A DNA stretch of 12,329 bases from an uncultured Bacilli bacterium (GCA_944371545.1 CALVXT010000017.1:1-12329); one strand, 5' to 3'; numbered from the stretch's first letter, positions 1-6,625 are shown. Made by a program: numbers and translations. The notes: a model not told the origin generated them from the sequence alone.

Positions 1-80
1 TTGCTCTTTTTTTGCTTTTTTCCTTTTGTTATCACCTTTCACACGATTTTTTATTTTAAACTATACTTTTATCCTGGTTT

Positions 81-107
81 AAAAGTGTCATAAATTGACA
101 TCTTTTT
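81..107 (+). promoter_or_regulatory. Imperfect inverted repeat overlapping the -35 box
   Basis: TGTCA (86-90) and TGACA (96-100) form a perfect 5-bp dyad around TAAAT. Outside it AAAAG (81-85) can pair with CTTTT (102-106) if one T is bulged. The right arm contains most of the -35 hexamer TTGACA. It could be an operator for the surface-protein promoter, or a weak terminator for a gene ending upstream of the window. The sequence does not decide between these. Confidence 0.4.
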
Positions 108-123
108 AATCTTTACGTATACT
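95..123 (+). promoter_or_regulatory. Sigma-A-type promoter of the surface-protein gene
   Basis: TTGACA at 95-100, a 17-bp spacer, and TATACT at 118-123: perfect -35, one mismatch in the -10, ideal spacing. Transcription should start near 130, leaving a leader of about 20 nt before the ATG at 149. Confidence 0.8.
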
Positions 124-132
124 AATAATAAC

Positions 133-139
133 AAAAGGA
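133..139 (+). promoter_or_regulatory. SD that decides the start of the surface-protein gene
   Basis: AAAAGGA lies 9 nt before the ATG at 149. It directly abuts the in-frame TTG at 140, far too close to serve it, so the ATG at 149 is chosen. Confidence 0.65.
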
Positions 140-148
140 TTGATTAGG

Positions 149-1387
149 ATGAGAAAAAAATATAAAGTGACATTACTAGGGATAGCCATATTGATTTTGC
201 TTTTGTCTGGTGTAGAAGCCCATTATCAAATGTATAAAAGTGAAGAAAAAGATTTAAGCGCCTTTATAAAAGTAGCAGAGGGCTTGTCAATTAATTATTT
301 AAATGGAACGGATATTCACGTTACCAAAAGAGAAAGTGAAGTAGCTTTTTCGGTTACAAATCAATTAAATGAAACTTTATATTATAATATTGATATTTTA
401 AATATAAGTGGCTCTTTGGATGAAGTTACTTATCGTTTATCTTCGGATAATCCGAGTGTTAGTGAAGCCATTGGAAATTTAGAACAGAATGCGATTGCTT
501 CGAGGGTTTCGATTGAGCCTGGAGTAACTCATCGATATACTTTAGAGATTTTAAATCCTAATTCTCATGATTTTTCTTTTCTATTAGTAATTGTTCCTGA
601 ATCTGTTGAGAATTCTTTTGCAAATACGATTTTAACAGATAATGATATTAAAGAAAGTACAATGACTGCTTTTAATGTCAGCGCGACAGAAAATGAAGGA
701 TTAATAAGACAAAGTACTGAGTTAGGAAATATGTATTATTTTAGAGGAAATGTAGCAAATAATTATGTTTCTTTTGCAAATAATCTATGGCGAATTGTTA
801 AAATAAATGAAGATAATTCTGTAAAATTGATTTTAAATAATACTTTGGAAAGTTTAGCTCCAATGAATGTAACAGAGCTTGCTGGAAATAATGATTTTTT
901 AACTAGTACTGCTTATCAGAATTTAACGAGTTGGTATACTACTTATTTAACTGAATTTGATGAGTTGGTTGCGAGTACTTATTATTGTTTTGATAATAGT
1001 GTATCTACGAATACTGGAGAAATTTCTTATCTTTCTAATACTAGATTATTTACAGATTATCTACCAAGCAATGTGTGTGGAGGTTTAAATGTTTCTTCAA
1101 AAGTAGGTTTACTTACGGCTGATGAAGCGGTGATGGCTGGCGCTAGTGCGGGTGAAAATACTAGTTATTATTTATACGTAGATGGCTTGCAAGCTTCATG
1201 GTGGACGATGACTCCTAATAAACGAGAAAACAATGTTATGTCTTATATGGCTTTAAGTACAAATGGTTCTTTAATTCGTGATGTTGATGAAACTTCGTCT
1301 ATTTTCTTGAGACCGGTTATAACTTTAAGTCGTAAGACGCAAGTTACTGGTTCAGGTACTTTAGATGACCCTTATCAAATTGTTTAA
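149..1387 (+). CDS. Membrane-anchored surface protein with WRIV-type C-terminal domain
   Basis: About 412 residues. A basic N-terminus (MRKKYK) and a hydrophobic segment at about 8-23 look like an uncleaved signal anchor or signal peptide, so the rest is probably outside the cell. Residues about 45-155 resemble a beta-sandwich of the kind found in Gram-positive surface proteins ('FSVTNQLNETLYYNI'). From about 190 comes a domain with YYFRGNV, then WRIV (W214), a cysteine pair (C280, C310) that could form a disulphide, a WWTMTP motif (W351, W352), and an end reading RPVITL then GSGTLDDPYQI. This layout recurs in surface proteins of gut Bacilli and loosely resembles DUF6273; that assignment is from memory of the pattern, not a search. 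The function is unknown; adhesion or envelope sensing are guesses. It is a single-gene unit with its own promoter and terminator. The in-frame TTG at 140 is rejected because the SD abuts it. Confidence 0.75.
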   Translation: MRKKYKVTLLGIAILILLLSGVEAHYQMYKSEEKDLSAFIKVAEGLSINYLNGTDIHVTKRESEVAFSVTNQLNETLYYNIDILNISGSLDEVTYRLSSDNPSVSEAIGNLEQNAIASRVSIEPGVTHRYTLEILNPNSHDFSFLLVIVPESVENSFANTILTDNDIKESTMTAFNVSATENEGLIRQSTELGNMYYFRGNVANNYVSFANNLWRIVKINEDNSVKLILNNTLESLAPMNVTELAGNNDFLTSTAYQNLTSWYTTYLTEFDELVASTYYCFDNSVSTNTGEISYLSNTRLFTDYLPSNVCGGLNVSSKVGLLTADEAVMAGASAGENTSYYLYVDGLQASWWTMTPNKRENNVMSYMALSTNGSLIRDVDETSSIFLRPVITLSRKTQVTGSGTLDDPYQIV

Positions 1388-1413
1388 AAGGCACAGAAAA
1401 ATGTGTCTTTTTT
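1387..1413 (+). terminator. Intrinsic terminator after the surface-protein gene
   Basis: AAAGGCACA (1387-1395) pairs with TGTGTCTTT (1402-1410) over 9 bp including one G-T pair. The loop is 6 nt and a T run continues to 1413. It starts on the last base of the stop codon. Confidence 0.8.
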
Positions 1414-1432
1414 GTTAATTTGTGCCAAGCAC

Positions 1433-1473
1433 GTGTATATCTTTGTGTAAAAAATGGTGTATATACATATGTA
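1433..1473 (+). repeat. Paired GTGTATAT direct repeats and a 10-bp palindrome
   Basis: GTGTATAT occurs at 1433-1440 and again at 1457-1464, a period of 24 bp. The second copy runs into the perfect palindrome TACATATGTA (1464-1473). The cluster sits in the 113-nt gap before the acidic membrane-protein gene, where a regulator could bind. AT-rich DNA makes such matches cheap, so this is only a candidate site. Confidence 0.25.
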
Positions 1474-1488
1474 AACTGTTCGAAAAAA

Positions 1489-1518
1489 GTGACTATTTTT
1501 AATTTTTTTTGGTAAACT
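1489..1518 (+). promoter_or_regulatory. Possible extended -10 promoter for the acidic membrane-protein gene
   Basis: TGG directly precedes TAAACT (1513-1518), giving an extended -10. A poor -35 (GTGACT, 1489-1494) lies 18 bp upstream. Transcription would start near 1525, right at the SD, so the leader would be unusually short; this lowers confidence. Confidence 0.35.
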
Positions 1519-1535
1519 AATAACAGGTGAGCAAG

Positions 1536-2114
1536 ATGATGAATATATTTCAAGACATAATCGATATTTTTACGAGTTTTGGTATAGTTGATTATATATT
1601 ATATATTGCTGTAGTAACTCTCATTATTCTTATCGTTTCTTTGATTTATGTCATGAAAAATGAAAATGAAGGTAGTGAAGAAGTGGAGTTAAAGGATGTG
1701 AGTGATGAGATGCAAGAAAAAATGCCTTTAAATGAAGAGTTGGATTTACAGAATATTGTGAATACACTTGATGAAAGTCCTAAACCAATTATTGATATGA
1801 CGGCTTATGAAGAGGAACAGGAAAGGAAAGCTATTATTAGTTATGATGAACTTTTGCAAAGTGCAAATTCTAAAACTATTTCCTACGATGAAGAAAAATT
1901 GATTGATGATGTTATTCCTGTAAAAAAAATTCAAACGGCTCCAATCGAACTTCCTAAAGTTAAAATTGAGACAATTATTCAAAATTTGGATTTAAAGCCT
2001 AAAGAACCTAAAATAGAAATAGATGAACTAAGAACTTCTTCAAAAATGTTTTCTTATGAGAAGGAAGAAGCTTTCTTAAAAGCTTTGAAAGAATTAAATG
2101 AATTGTTAAATTAA
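1536..2114 (+). CDS. Single-pass membrane protein with long acidic cytoplasmic tail, function unknown
   Basis: About 192 residues. A short N-terminus is followed by one strong hydrophobic helix (about residues 19-40), then a Lys and a roughly 150-residue hydrophilic tail rich in Glu, Asp and Lys. The Lys just after the helix weakly favours a cytoplasmic tail. The tail contains short repeated-looking phrases (IISYDELLQ and TISYDEEK; PKVKIE and PKEPKIEID) and ends in a Leu/Glu/Lys helix likely to be a coiled coil. No catalytic motif is visible and I do not recognise the family. The SD AGGTGA (1525-1530) is 5 nt from ATG 1536 and 8 nt from ATG 1539, so either Met could be used; the GTG at 1527 lies inside the SD and is rejected. 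The anchor-plus-tail layout would suit a scaffold for envelope or division proteins, but that is a guess. Confidence 0.7.
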   Translation: MMNIFQDIIDIFTSFGIVDYILYIAVVTLIILIVSLIYVMKNENEGSEEVELKDVSDEMQEKMPLNEELDLQNIVNTLDESPKPIIDMTAYEEEQERKAIISYDELLQSANSKTISYDEEKLIDDVIPVKKIQTAPIELPKVKIETIIQNLDLKPKEPKIEIDELRTSSKMFSYEKEEAFLKALKELNELLN

Positions 2115-2131
2115 AAGTTACGTGTTAAAAT
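2103..2131 (+). promoter_or_regulatory. mtaB promoter, lying inside the preceding terminator
   Basis: TTGTTA (2103-2108), a 17-bp spacer, and TAAAAT (2126-2131) preceded by TGT, an extended -10. The -35 is inside the last codons of the upstream gene and the -10 is in the loop of its terminator hairpin. Transcription would begin near 2138, in the right arm of the hairpin, so the mtaB transcript would not form the hairpin itself. Confidence 0.6.
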
Positions 2132-2147
2132 ATGGGTAACTTTTTTT
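2113..2147 (+). terminator. Intrinsic terminator after the acidic membrane-protein gene
   Basis: AAAAGTTAC (2113-2121) pairs perfectly with GTAACTTTT (2136-2144) over 9 bp. The loop is 14 nt and seven Ts occupy 2141-2147. The stem begins within the TAA stop codon. Confidence 0.75.
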
Positions 2148-2149
2148 GT

Positions 2150-2155
2150 GGGGTG
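2150..2155 (+). promoter_or_regulatory. SD that decides the mtaB start
   Basis: GGGTGA is 6 nt from the ATG at 2162. The in-frame ATG at 2132 lies in the terminator loop, upstream of the predicted transcription start, and has no SD. Confidence 0.75.
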
Positions 2156-2161
2156 AAAAAG

Positions 2162-3448
2162 ATGAAGTTTCAAATATATACTTTGGGTTGTAAAGTAAAT
2201 GCGTATGAATCTGAGATGATGAAAGAAAAGCTATTAGCAAATGGTTATATTTATGATGAAGAAAAACCAGATATTGTTTTGATTAACACTTGTAGTGTGA
2301 CAAATACTGCTGATCATAAATCTTTAAAAATGGTTAGACATTTTAAAAGAAAAAATCCTTTAAGTACGATTGTGGTATGTGGATGTTCTGTTCAAAATAA
2401 TTCAGAAGCTTATGAAAAAGAAAGTGTCGACATTCTACTTGGAAATCAAAAGAAAAGTGAGATTGTAGATTTGCTTCAAAATTATTTTCGAACGAAAGAG
2501 AAGTTTCAGTATGTTTCTAAAGAAAGAAAAATTTCTTTTGAAGATATGGCGATTACAAAATTTACAACTCACACCAGAGCTTTTGTAAAAATTGAAGATG
2601 GTTGTGATAATTTTTGTAGTTATTGCATTATTCCTTATGTAAGAGGAAGTATTCGTCATAAGGATTTTGATTTAGTTTTAAAAGAAGTTGAAACCCTAGT
2701 AAATAATGGTCATCAAGAAATTGTTTTTACTGGAATTCATACTGGTTCTTATTTTAGCAATGGACATGATTTAACAGATTTGATACATGAAGTTAGTAAA
2801 TTGCCTCTTTTAAAAAGAATTCGTATTTCTTCTATTGAGGTAACGGAACTTCAAGATGAATTTTTGCGTGAGTTAGCAAATAATCCTAAAATTTGTAATC
2901 ATTTGCATATTCCTTTACAAGCTGGGTCTAATGTTATTTTAGAAAAAATGAATCGGAAATATATGCTAGATGAGTATCAAGAAATTCTTAGAAAAATTCG
3001 TGAAGTTCGTCCAGATATTTCTATAAGTACCGATATCATTGTGGGATTTCCTGGAGAAACTGAAGCTCTTTTTGAAGAAACATTAGAAACTGCTAAAAGA
3101 TTTCAATTTAGTAAAATTCATGTTTTTCCATATTCAGTAAGAGAAGGAACTGCAGCAAGTCGGATGCCTTTACAGATTGACGAAGCTGTTAAACATGAAC
3201 GAAGTAAAAGACTTATTGATTTATCTTCTCATTTAGAAAAAGAATATGCTGAAAAGTTTTTGGGGCATATTTTAGAAGTTTTAGTTGAAAAAAGTGGGGA
3301 AGAAAGTATTGGAACAACTTCGAATTATTTAAAAGTAAAAATAAATGAAAATCTTTCAAATAATGCTTTGGTAAAAGTAAAAATTCTTTCTTATAAAAAT
3401 GGTATTTTGTATGGTGAACTTGTAAAAGAAAGTTTGTGTGCATTTTAA
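2162..3448 (+). CDS. mtaB: tRNA (t6A37-C2)-methylthiotransferase MtaB
   Basis: A cytoplasmic radical-SAM enzyme that adds a methylthio group to t6A at position 37 of ANN-decoding tRNAs, giving ms2t6A. About 428 residues, normal for the family. The N-terminal UPF0004 domain opens with TLGCKVNAYESE (C10), the usual MtaB signature, with further cluster cysteines C44 (NTC) and C75 (CGC, after C73). The radical-SAM CxxxCxxC motif is at 148-155 (DGCDNFCSYC), followed by IIPYVRG. The last 65 or so residues form a TRAM-like RNA-binding domain. The TLGCKVN and CIIPYVRG sequences point to MtaB rather than MiaB. It is a single-gene unit: its promoter overlaps the preceding terminator and it has its own terminator. 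The dnaJ/prmA/rsmE neighbours seen near mtaB in some Bacilli are absent here. Confidence 0.93.
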   Translation: MKFQIYTLGCKVNAYESEMMKEKLLANGYIYDEEKPDIVLINTCSVTNTADHKSLKMVRHFKRKNPLSTIVVCGCSVQNNSEAYEKESVDILLGNQKKSEIVDLLQNYFRTKEKFQYVSKERKISFEDMAITKFTTHTRAFVKIEDGCDNFCSYCIIPYVRGSIRHKDFDLVLKEVETLVNNGHQEIVFTGIHTGSYFSNGHDLTDLIHEVSKLPLLKRIRISSIEVTELQDEFLRELANNPKICNHLHIPLQAGSNVILEKMNRKYMLDEYQEILRKIREVRPDISISTDIIVGFPGETEALFEETLETAKRFQFSKIHVFPYSVREGTAASRMPLQIDEAVKHERSKRLIDLSSHLEKEYAEKFLGHILEVLVEKSGEESIGTTSNYLKVKINENLSNNALVKVKILSYKNGILYGELVKESLCAF

Positions 3449-3459
3449 ATATTTGTAAT

Positions 3460-3490
3460 AGAATCAATTTAAAAAGTTGGTTCTTTTTTT
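3460..3490 (+). terminator. Intrinsic terminator after mtaB
   Basis: AGAATCAA (3460-3467) pairs with TTGGTTCT (3477-3484) over 8 bp with one T-G pair. The loop is 9 nt, followed by a T run to 3490. Confidence 0.75.
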
Positions 3491-3573
3491 GTTGAATTTA
3501 ATGTTGGAAATATATTTGCTAGTACAAATTTTGCTTACATAAAGAAGAAACAACTGAATTCTTTAATTATGTC

Positions 3574-3602
3574 TAGAATTCTTTTGCTTTTTTTGATAAA
3601 AT
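3574..3602 (+). promoter_or_regulatory. Extended -10 promoter for the 127-residue orphan
   Basis: TGA directly precedes TAAAAT (3597-3602). The -35 position 17 bp upstream reads TAGAAT (3574-3579) and matches poorly. Transcription would start near 3609, shortly before the SD at 3618-3624. The rest of the 180-nt gap after mtaB shows only the terminator. Confidence 0.45.
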
Positions 3603-3630
3603 ATTTGTAGAGAATAAAAGGTGATTAGAA

Positions 3631-4014
3631 ATGTTTCAGTCTTCTGAGCTAAAAGTATTGCAATTATTTGATAATAATCGTTTTTGTGGTTTGGTAAAAT
3701 ATAATCCGAATATTTATAATAAAGCTGAAATGATAAGACCTTTTATACGTACTGGAAAAAGAGAAATTTTGTCAATTGGACGCGTTAATTATGCTTATTT
3801 AGATAATTTTATCATGAAATCTTTGAATGATATTTATGCGCATTTAAATGAAGGAAAAGACCCAGAATTGAAACGTCAAAAGATTGTGGAGTATCAAGAA
3901 CTTTATGCATTATGGCAGAAAATTACTGTAGCTAGACAAAATAATGATTTGAATATATCTAGTTATTATGATGATTTAGTTTATCGATTGTACTTGAAAG
4001 GCTATCAGAGTTAG
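3631..4014 (+). CDS. Hypothetical protein, 127 residues, unrecognised family
   Basis: A strong SD (AAGGTGA, 3618-3624) lies 6 nt before the ATG, supporting a real gene. The product is soluble-looking, with no signal peptide or membrane segment. It has an N-terminal part with a possible small beta region (FCGLVKYNP, REILSIGRVNYAYL) and a C-terminal half dominated by amphipathic helices (about residues 57-125) ending in YYDDLVYRLYLKGYQS. There is one Cys and no obvious catalytic or metal-binding motif. It has its own extended -10 promoter and a terminator overlapping its stop codon, so it is probably transcribed alone between mtaB and recD2. I do not recognise the family and assign no function; its position next to tRNA-modification and helicase genes is weak evidence of anything. 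Confidence 0.75.
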   Translation: MFQSSELKVLQLFDNNRFCGLVKYNPNIYNKAEMIRPFIRTGKREILSIGRVNYAYLDNFIMKSLNDIYAHLNEGKDPELKRQKIVEYQELYALWQKITVARQNNDLNISSYYDDLVYRLYLKGYQS

Positions 4015-4029
4015 ATGGCTTTTTCTTTT
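3997..4029 (+). terminator. Terminator overlapping the end of the 127-residue gene
   Basis: AAAG (3997-4000) and CTATC (4002-4006) pair with GATGG (4014-4018) and CTTT (4019-4022), with G4001 bulged and one T-G pair. The loop is 7 nt. T-rich sequence, interrupted by one C, runs to 4029. The stop codon TAG lies in the hairpin. Confidence 0.55.
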
Positions 4030-4041
4030 CCATAAAAAATG

Positions 4042-4050
4042 TGATACAAT
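4042..4050 (+). promoter_or_regulatory. Extended -10 promoter for recD2
   Basis: TGATACAAT gives a TGn extension plus a -10 with one mismatch (TACAAT). No credible -35 is seen. Transcription would start close to the SD AAGGTGA (4055-4061). Confidence 0.45.
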
Positions 4051-4067
4051 GAAGAAGGTGATGGATA

Positions 4068-6263
4068 GTGCAACAGATTGTAGGAAAAATCAAATCAACG
4101 ATATTTCAAAGTGACACCGGTTTTTTTGTAGGAACTTTTCGTGTTAAAGAAACTCAAAATGAAGAATTAAAGGATTTGGTTAATAAAACAATAACTATAA
4201 CAGGATTGCTTTTGGAACCTAATGAAGAAGAAATTTTTGAACTATCAGGAACTTATCAAAAACACGACCGTTATGGTTATCAGTTTCAGTTTCAAAGTTA
4301 TGATAAAAAAATTCCGGAAGGAAAAGATGCTTTAATTGATTTTTTAGCTAGTCCTTTAATTAAAGGATGCGGTAGTAAAACGGCTAAACAGATTGTGGAA
4401 ACTTTAGGAGAAAATGCTTTGGAACTTATAAAGGAAAATCAAGCTAATCTTTTATTAGTTCCAGGAATGACTTCTAAAAAAGCTTCAAATATTTATTTAA
4501 GTGTATTGGCTCATTCACGTATAGACGATATGTTGGTTACTTTGCGAGCTAAAGGATTTACGATGCAAGAAGCTACTAAACTTGTAAAAATTTATCAAGA
4601 TAAAACTTTAGTTTTTTTAGAAGAAAATATTTATTTTTTTAAAGAATATATTTCTTTTGATAAATTAGACAGAATATTTTTAGAAACACATGATGAGATG
4701 GATGAGGTAAGACTTTTAGAATGCACCATTGAAGCTATGGAAAGAAGAAGTAATAGTAGTGGGGATACATATTATTTTTTTGATGAAATTAAAGATGCTT
4801 TAAAGTCTTATTTTAAAATTCTTCTTTTGGATGAAGATTTAAAACAAGTTCTTGAACTTTTGTTACAAAAAGAACGCATTTTTTTAGAAGATGATAAAAT
4901 ATTTTTAATGAGTTATTATCAGATGGAAGTAGATATTGCTCATATTTTGGGAAGAAAACTTACTTATCCTAAGAAGGAGTTGCAAAAGTTTTCTTCAAAA
5001 TTACAGGAACTTGAAAATTTATTAGGAGTTAAATATAACAAAGAACAAAAAGAGGCGATTAAAGCTGCTTTAGAAAATCCTGTTTCTATTATTTCTGGTG
5101 GACCTGGGACAGGAAAAACAACAATTGTTCATGCCATTACGAAAATGTTTATTGAACTTTATCATTTGAGTCCGATTGATATTACAACAAGCATTGCTTT
5201 AATAGCTCCTACTGGAAGAGCTGCAAAAAAGTTGTCAATGAGTACACATCTTCCCGCTATGACTATTCATCGTTATTTAAAATGGAATAAAGATACAAAT
5301 GATTTTGGAGTGAATGAAGAAAATAAAAATCATCATAAGCTTATTATTGTTGATGAAACGAGTATGATTGATACTTATTTGTTTTCATCACTTTTAAAAG
5401 GAACTTTAGAAAGTGCTCAAATAATTTTAGTAGGGGATACTTTTCAACTTCCGAGTGTTGGAGCGGGATTAATTTTGAACGATTTAGTTTTATCCCATCT
5501 TTTTTCTTATACTTCTTTACAAACTATTTATCGTCAAAGTGAAAATTCATATATTCCATTTTTAGCTAAGGAAATTAAAGAGCATCAGTTGGATACTTCT
5601 TTTAAAGAAAAGAAAGATGATTATAATTTTATACCTTGTGAGAGTAAACAAATTAAAGAACTTTTGAAACAAATTATTGAAAAGAGTATAAGTAAGGGAT
5701 TAAAGGTTGATGATATTCAAGTTTTGGCTCCTATGTATAAAGGAGAAAATGGAATTGATAATTTGAATTTTCTATTGCAAGAACTTTTTAATCCGGCAGG
5801 GAAAAATAAAAAGGAAACCACGTATTTTGATATTGTTTATCGCGAGCAAGACAAAGTTTTACAATTAATAAATAATCCAGATTGTAATGTTTATAATGGA
5901 GATATCGGTTATATTACGGCGATTAAAGAAAAAGTTGATAAAAAGGGAATAGAAATTTATATTGATTTTGATGGAAATCAGGTTGTCTATTCTAAAGAAG
6001 ATTTAAATAATATTAAACATGCTTATGCTATTACTATTCATAAAAGTCAGGGAAGTGAGTTTCCTCATGTGATTTTGCCTATAAGTAAAAATTATTATAA
6101 AATGCTTTATAATAAGCTTATTTATACAGGGGTTTCTAGGGCTAAAAAAAGTTTGGTAATTATTGGTGAAGAAAATTCTTTTTTGATGGCTGTATCTAAT
6201 GATTATTCAACAAATCGTAAGACAAATCTTTTACATAAACTTTTAAATTATGTGAAAAATTAA
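4068..6263 (+). CDS. recD2: RecD2-type 5'-3' DNA helicase
   Basis: An ATP-dependent superfamily 1B helicase that works without RecB or RecC partners. In other Bacilli RecD2 is linked to replication-fork maintenance and DNA repair. The 731-residue length is normal for RecD2. An N-terminal OB-like part (about 1-90) is followed by a helix-hairpin-helix region (about 95-200; IKGCGSKTAKQIVE and LLLVPGMTSKKA). Walker A is GGPGTGKT (344-351), Walker B LIIVDETSM (D429, E430), motif III VGDTFQLPSVG (455-465), the UvrD-C-like motif AITIHKSQGSEFP (about 654-666), and the arginine-finger motif YTGVSRAK (R691). All key residues are present, so it should be active. The start is GTG, set by AAGGTGA 6 nt upstream; the ATG at 4061 is out of frame. 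No terminator follows, so the small gene 48 nt downstream may be cotranscribed. Confidence 0.93.
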   Translation: MQQIVGKIKSTIFQSDTGFFVGTFRVKETQNEELKDLVNKTITITGLLLEPNEEEIFELSGTYQKHDRYGYQFQFQSYDKKIPEGKDALIDFLASPLIKGCGSKTAKQIVETLGENALELIKENQANLLLVPGMTSKKASNIYLSVLAHSRIDDMLVTLRAKGFTMQEATKLVKIYQDKTLVFLEENIYFFKEYISFDKLDRIFLETHDEMDEVRLLECTIEAMERRSNSSGDTYYFFDEIKDALKSYFKILLLDEDLKQVLELLLQKERIFLEDDKIFLMSYYQMEVDIAHILGRKLTYPKKELQKFSSKLQELENLLGVKYNKEQKEAIKAALENPVSIISGGPGTGKTTIVHAITKMFIELYHLSPIDITTSIALIAPTGRAAKKLSMSTHLPAMTIHRYLKWNKDTNDFGVNEENKNHHKLIIVDETSMIDTYLFSSLLKGTLESAQIILVGDTFQLPSVGAGLILNDLVLSHLFSYTSLQTIYRQSENSYIPFLAKEIKEHQLDTSFKEKKDDYNFIPCESKQIKELLKQIIEKSISKGLKVDDIQVLAPMYKGENGIDNLNFLLQELFNPAGKNKKETTYFDIVYREQDKVLQLINNPDCNVYNGDIGYITAIKEKVDKKGIEIYIDFDGNQVVYSKEDLNNIKHAYAITIHKSQGSEFPHVILPISKNYYKMLYNKLIYTGVSRAKKSLVIIGEENSFLMAVSNDYSTNRKTNLLHKLLNYVKN

Positions 6264-6311
6264 GTATATTTTATCTTTTTTTTGGGCAACCTATAAATGA
6301 GGTGAAATAGT

Positions 6312-6485
6312 ATGAAAAATATGATTATTGGTATGGGAATCGGTATGGCCGGTGGAATGGCTGTAGCATCCTATATGTTAACAAATCCAAAAACAAAACA
6401 TGAAGCAAATAAAATGATAGATGACGCGGTTACTTCTGCTAGTGAAGCAATGAGTGATTTAAAGAAAACTATGCGTCGTAAATAG
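6312..6485 (+). CDS. Small YtxH-like membrane protein, 57 residues
   Basis: A short gene with a strong SD (GAGGTGA, 6299-6305) 6 nt before its ATG and a terminator right after its TAG, so it is very likely real. The N-terminal hydrophobic stretch (about 4-22) has glycines at 7, 11 and 15 and methionines at 4, 8, 12 and 16. This forms a GxxxGxxxG strip with a Met strip beside it, a pattern that favours packing of transmembrane helices. After it come SYMLTNPKTKHEANKMIDDAV and a basic amphipathic tail ending KKTMRRK, probably cytoplasmic. This resembles the YtxH/general-stress small membrane proteins of Bacilli in layout; the family call is by pattern only. It lies 48 nt after recD2 with no terminator between. 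The function is unknown. Confidence 0.8.
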   Translation: MKNMIIGMGIGMAGGMAVASYMLTNPKTKHEANKMIDDAVTSASEAMSDLKKTMRRK

Positions 6486-6487
6486 AA

Positions 6488-6511
6488 AGAACAGGAATTT
6501 TCCTGTTTTTT
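6488..6511 (+). terminator. Intrinsic terminator after the YtxH-like gene
   Basis: AACAGGA (6490-6496) pairs with TCCTGTT (6501-6507) around an ATTT loop, extendable outward by A-T and one G-T pairs. A T run extends to 6511. An A-rich left flank means it could also work on the other strand. Confidence 0.8.
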
Positions 6512-6537
6512 CCTTCATATTATTTATAGGAAGAATT

Positions 6538-6612
6538 ATGAAAATTTTATTATTATTTTTCTTATTTTTATTCATTGATATTTGCTGTTGTGTTGTTGCA
6601 AAAAAGAAATGA
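6538..6612 (+). CDS. Possible 24-residue hydrophobic peptide (doubtful)
   Basis: The ATG at 6538 has AGGAAG (6528-6533) 4 nt upstream and opens a 24-codon frame ending in TGA. It reads as a single membrane helix (ILLLFFLFLFI), one Asp, three adjacent Cys, VVA and a Lys-Lys-Lys tail. A hydrophobic segment with a basic tail is the shape of type I toxins and other small membrane peptides. Against it, no promoter is seen between the terminator at 6488-6511 and the SD, it uses a TGA stop unlike its neighbours, and T-rich DNA gives Leu/Phe runs by chance. Confidence 0.27.
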   Translation: MKILLLFFLFLFIDICCCVVAKKK

Positions 6613-6625
6613 AAAATTTGTCTAG

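Noticed and set aside
1..41. A minus-strand AAAGGTGA (SD-like) with a GTG-led frame running off the window start
   Set aside because: No start codon lies 5-9 nt after the SD-like site; the GTG is within it. The 11 Lys-rich codons visible cannot support a gene.
1..93. A + strand frame open from base 1 to the TAA at 91, possibly the tail of an upstream gene
   Set aside because: It is only a run of Phe/Leu/Tyr codons from T-rich DNA with no family signal. It would be the expected by-product of a pyrimidine-rich spacer.
1344..1553. Minus-strand open frame of 69 codons
   Set aside because: It spans the end of one gene, a terminator and the start of another, has no SD, and reads as low-complexity antisense.
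3556..3581. GAATTC twice, 20 bp apart, after mtaB
   Set aside because: Six-base palindromes are common in AT-rich DNA, and the pair makes neither a plausible terminator nor a known operator.
6264..6298. T-run and TATAAA between recD2 and the small gene, as terminator or promoter
   Set aside because: The T run has no hairpin before it, and a -10 at TATAAA would start transcription inside the SD. Cotranscription with recD2 is simpler.
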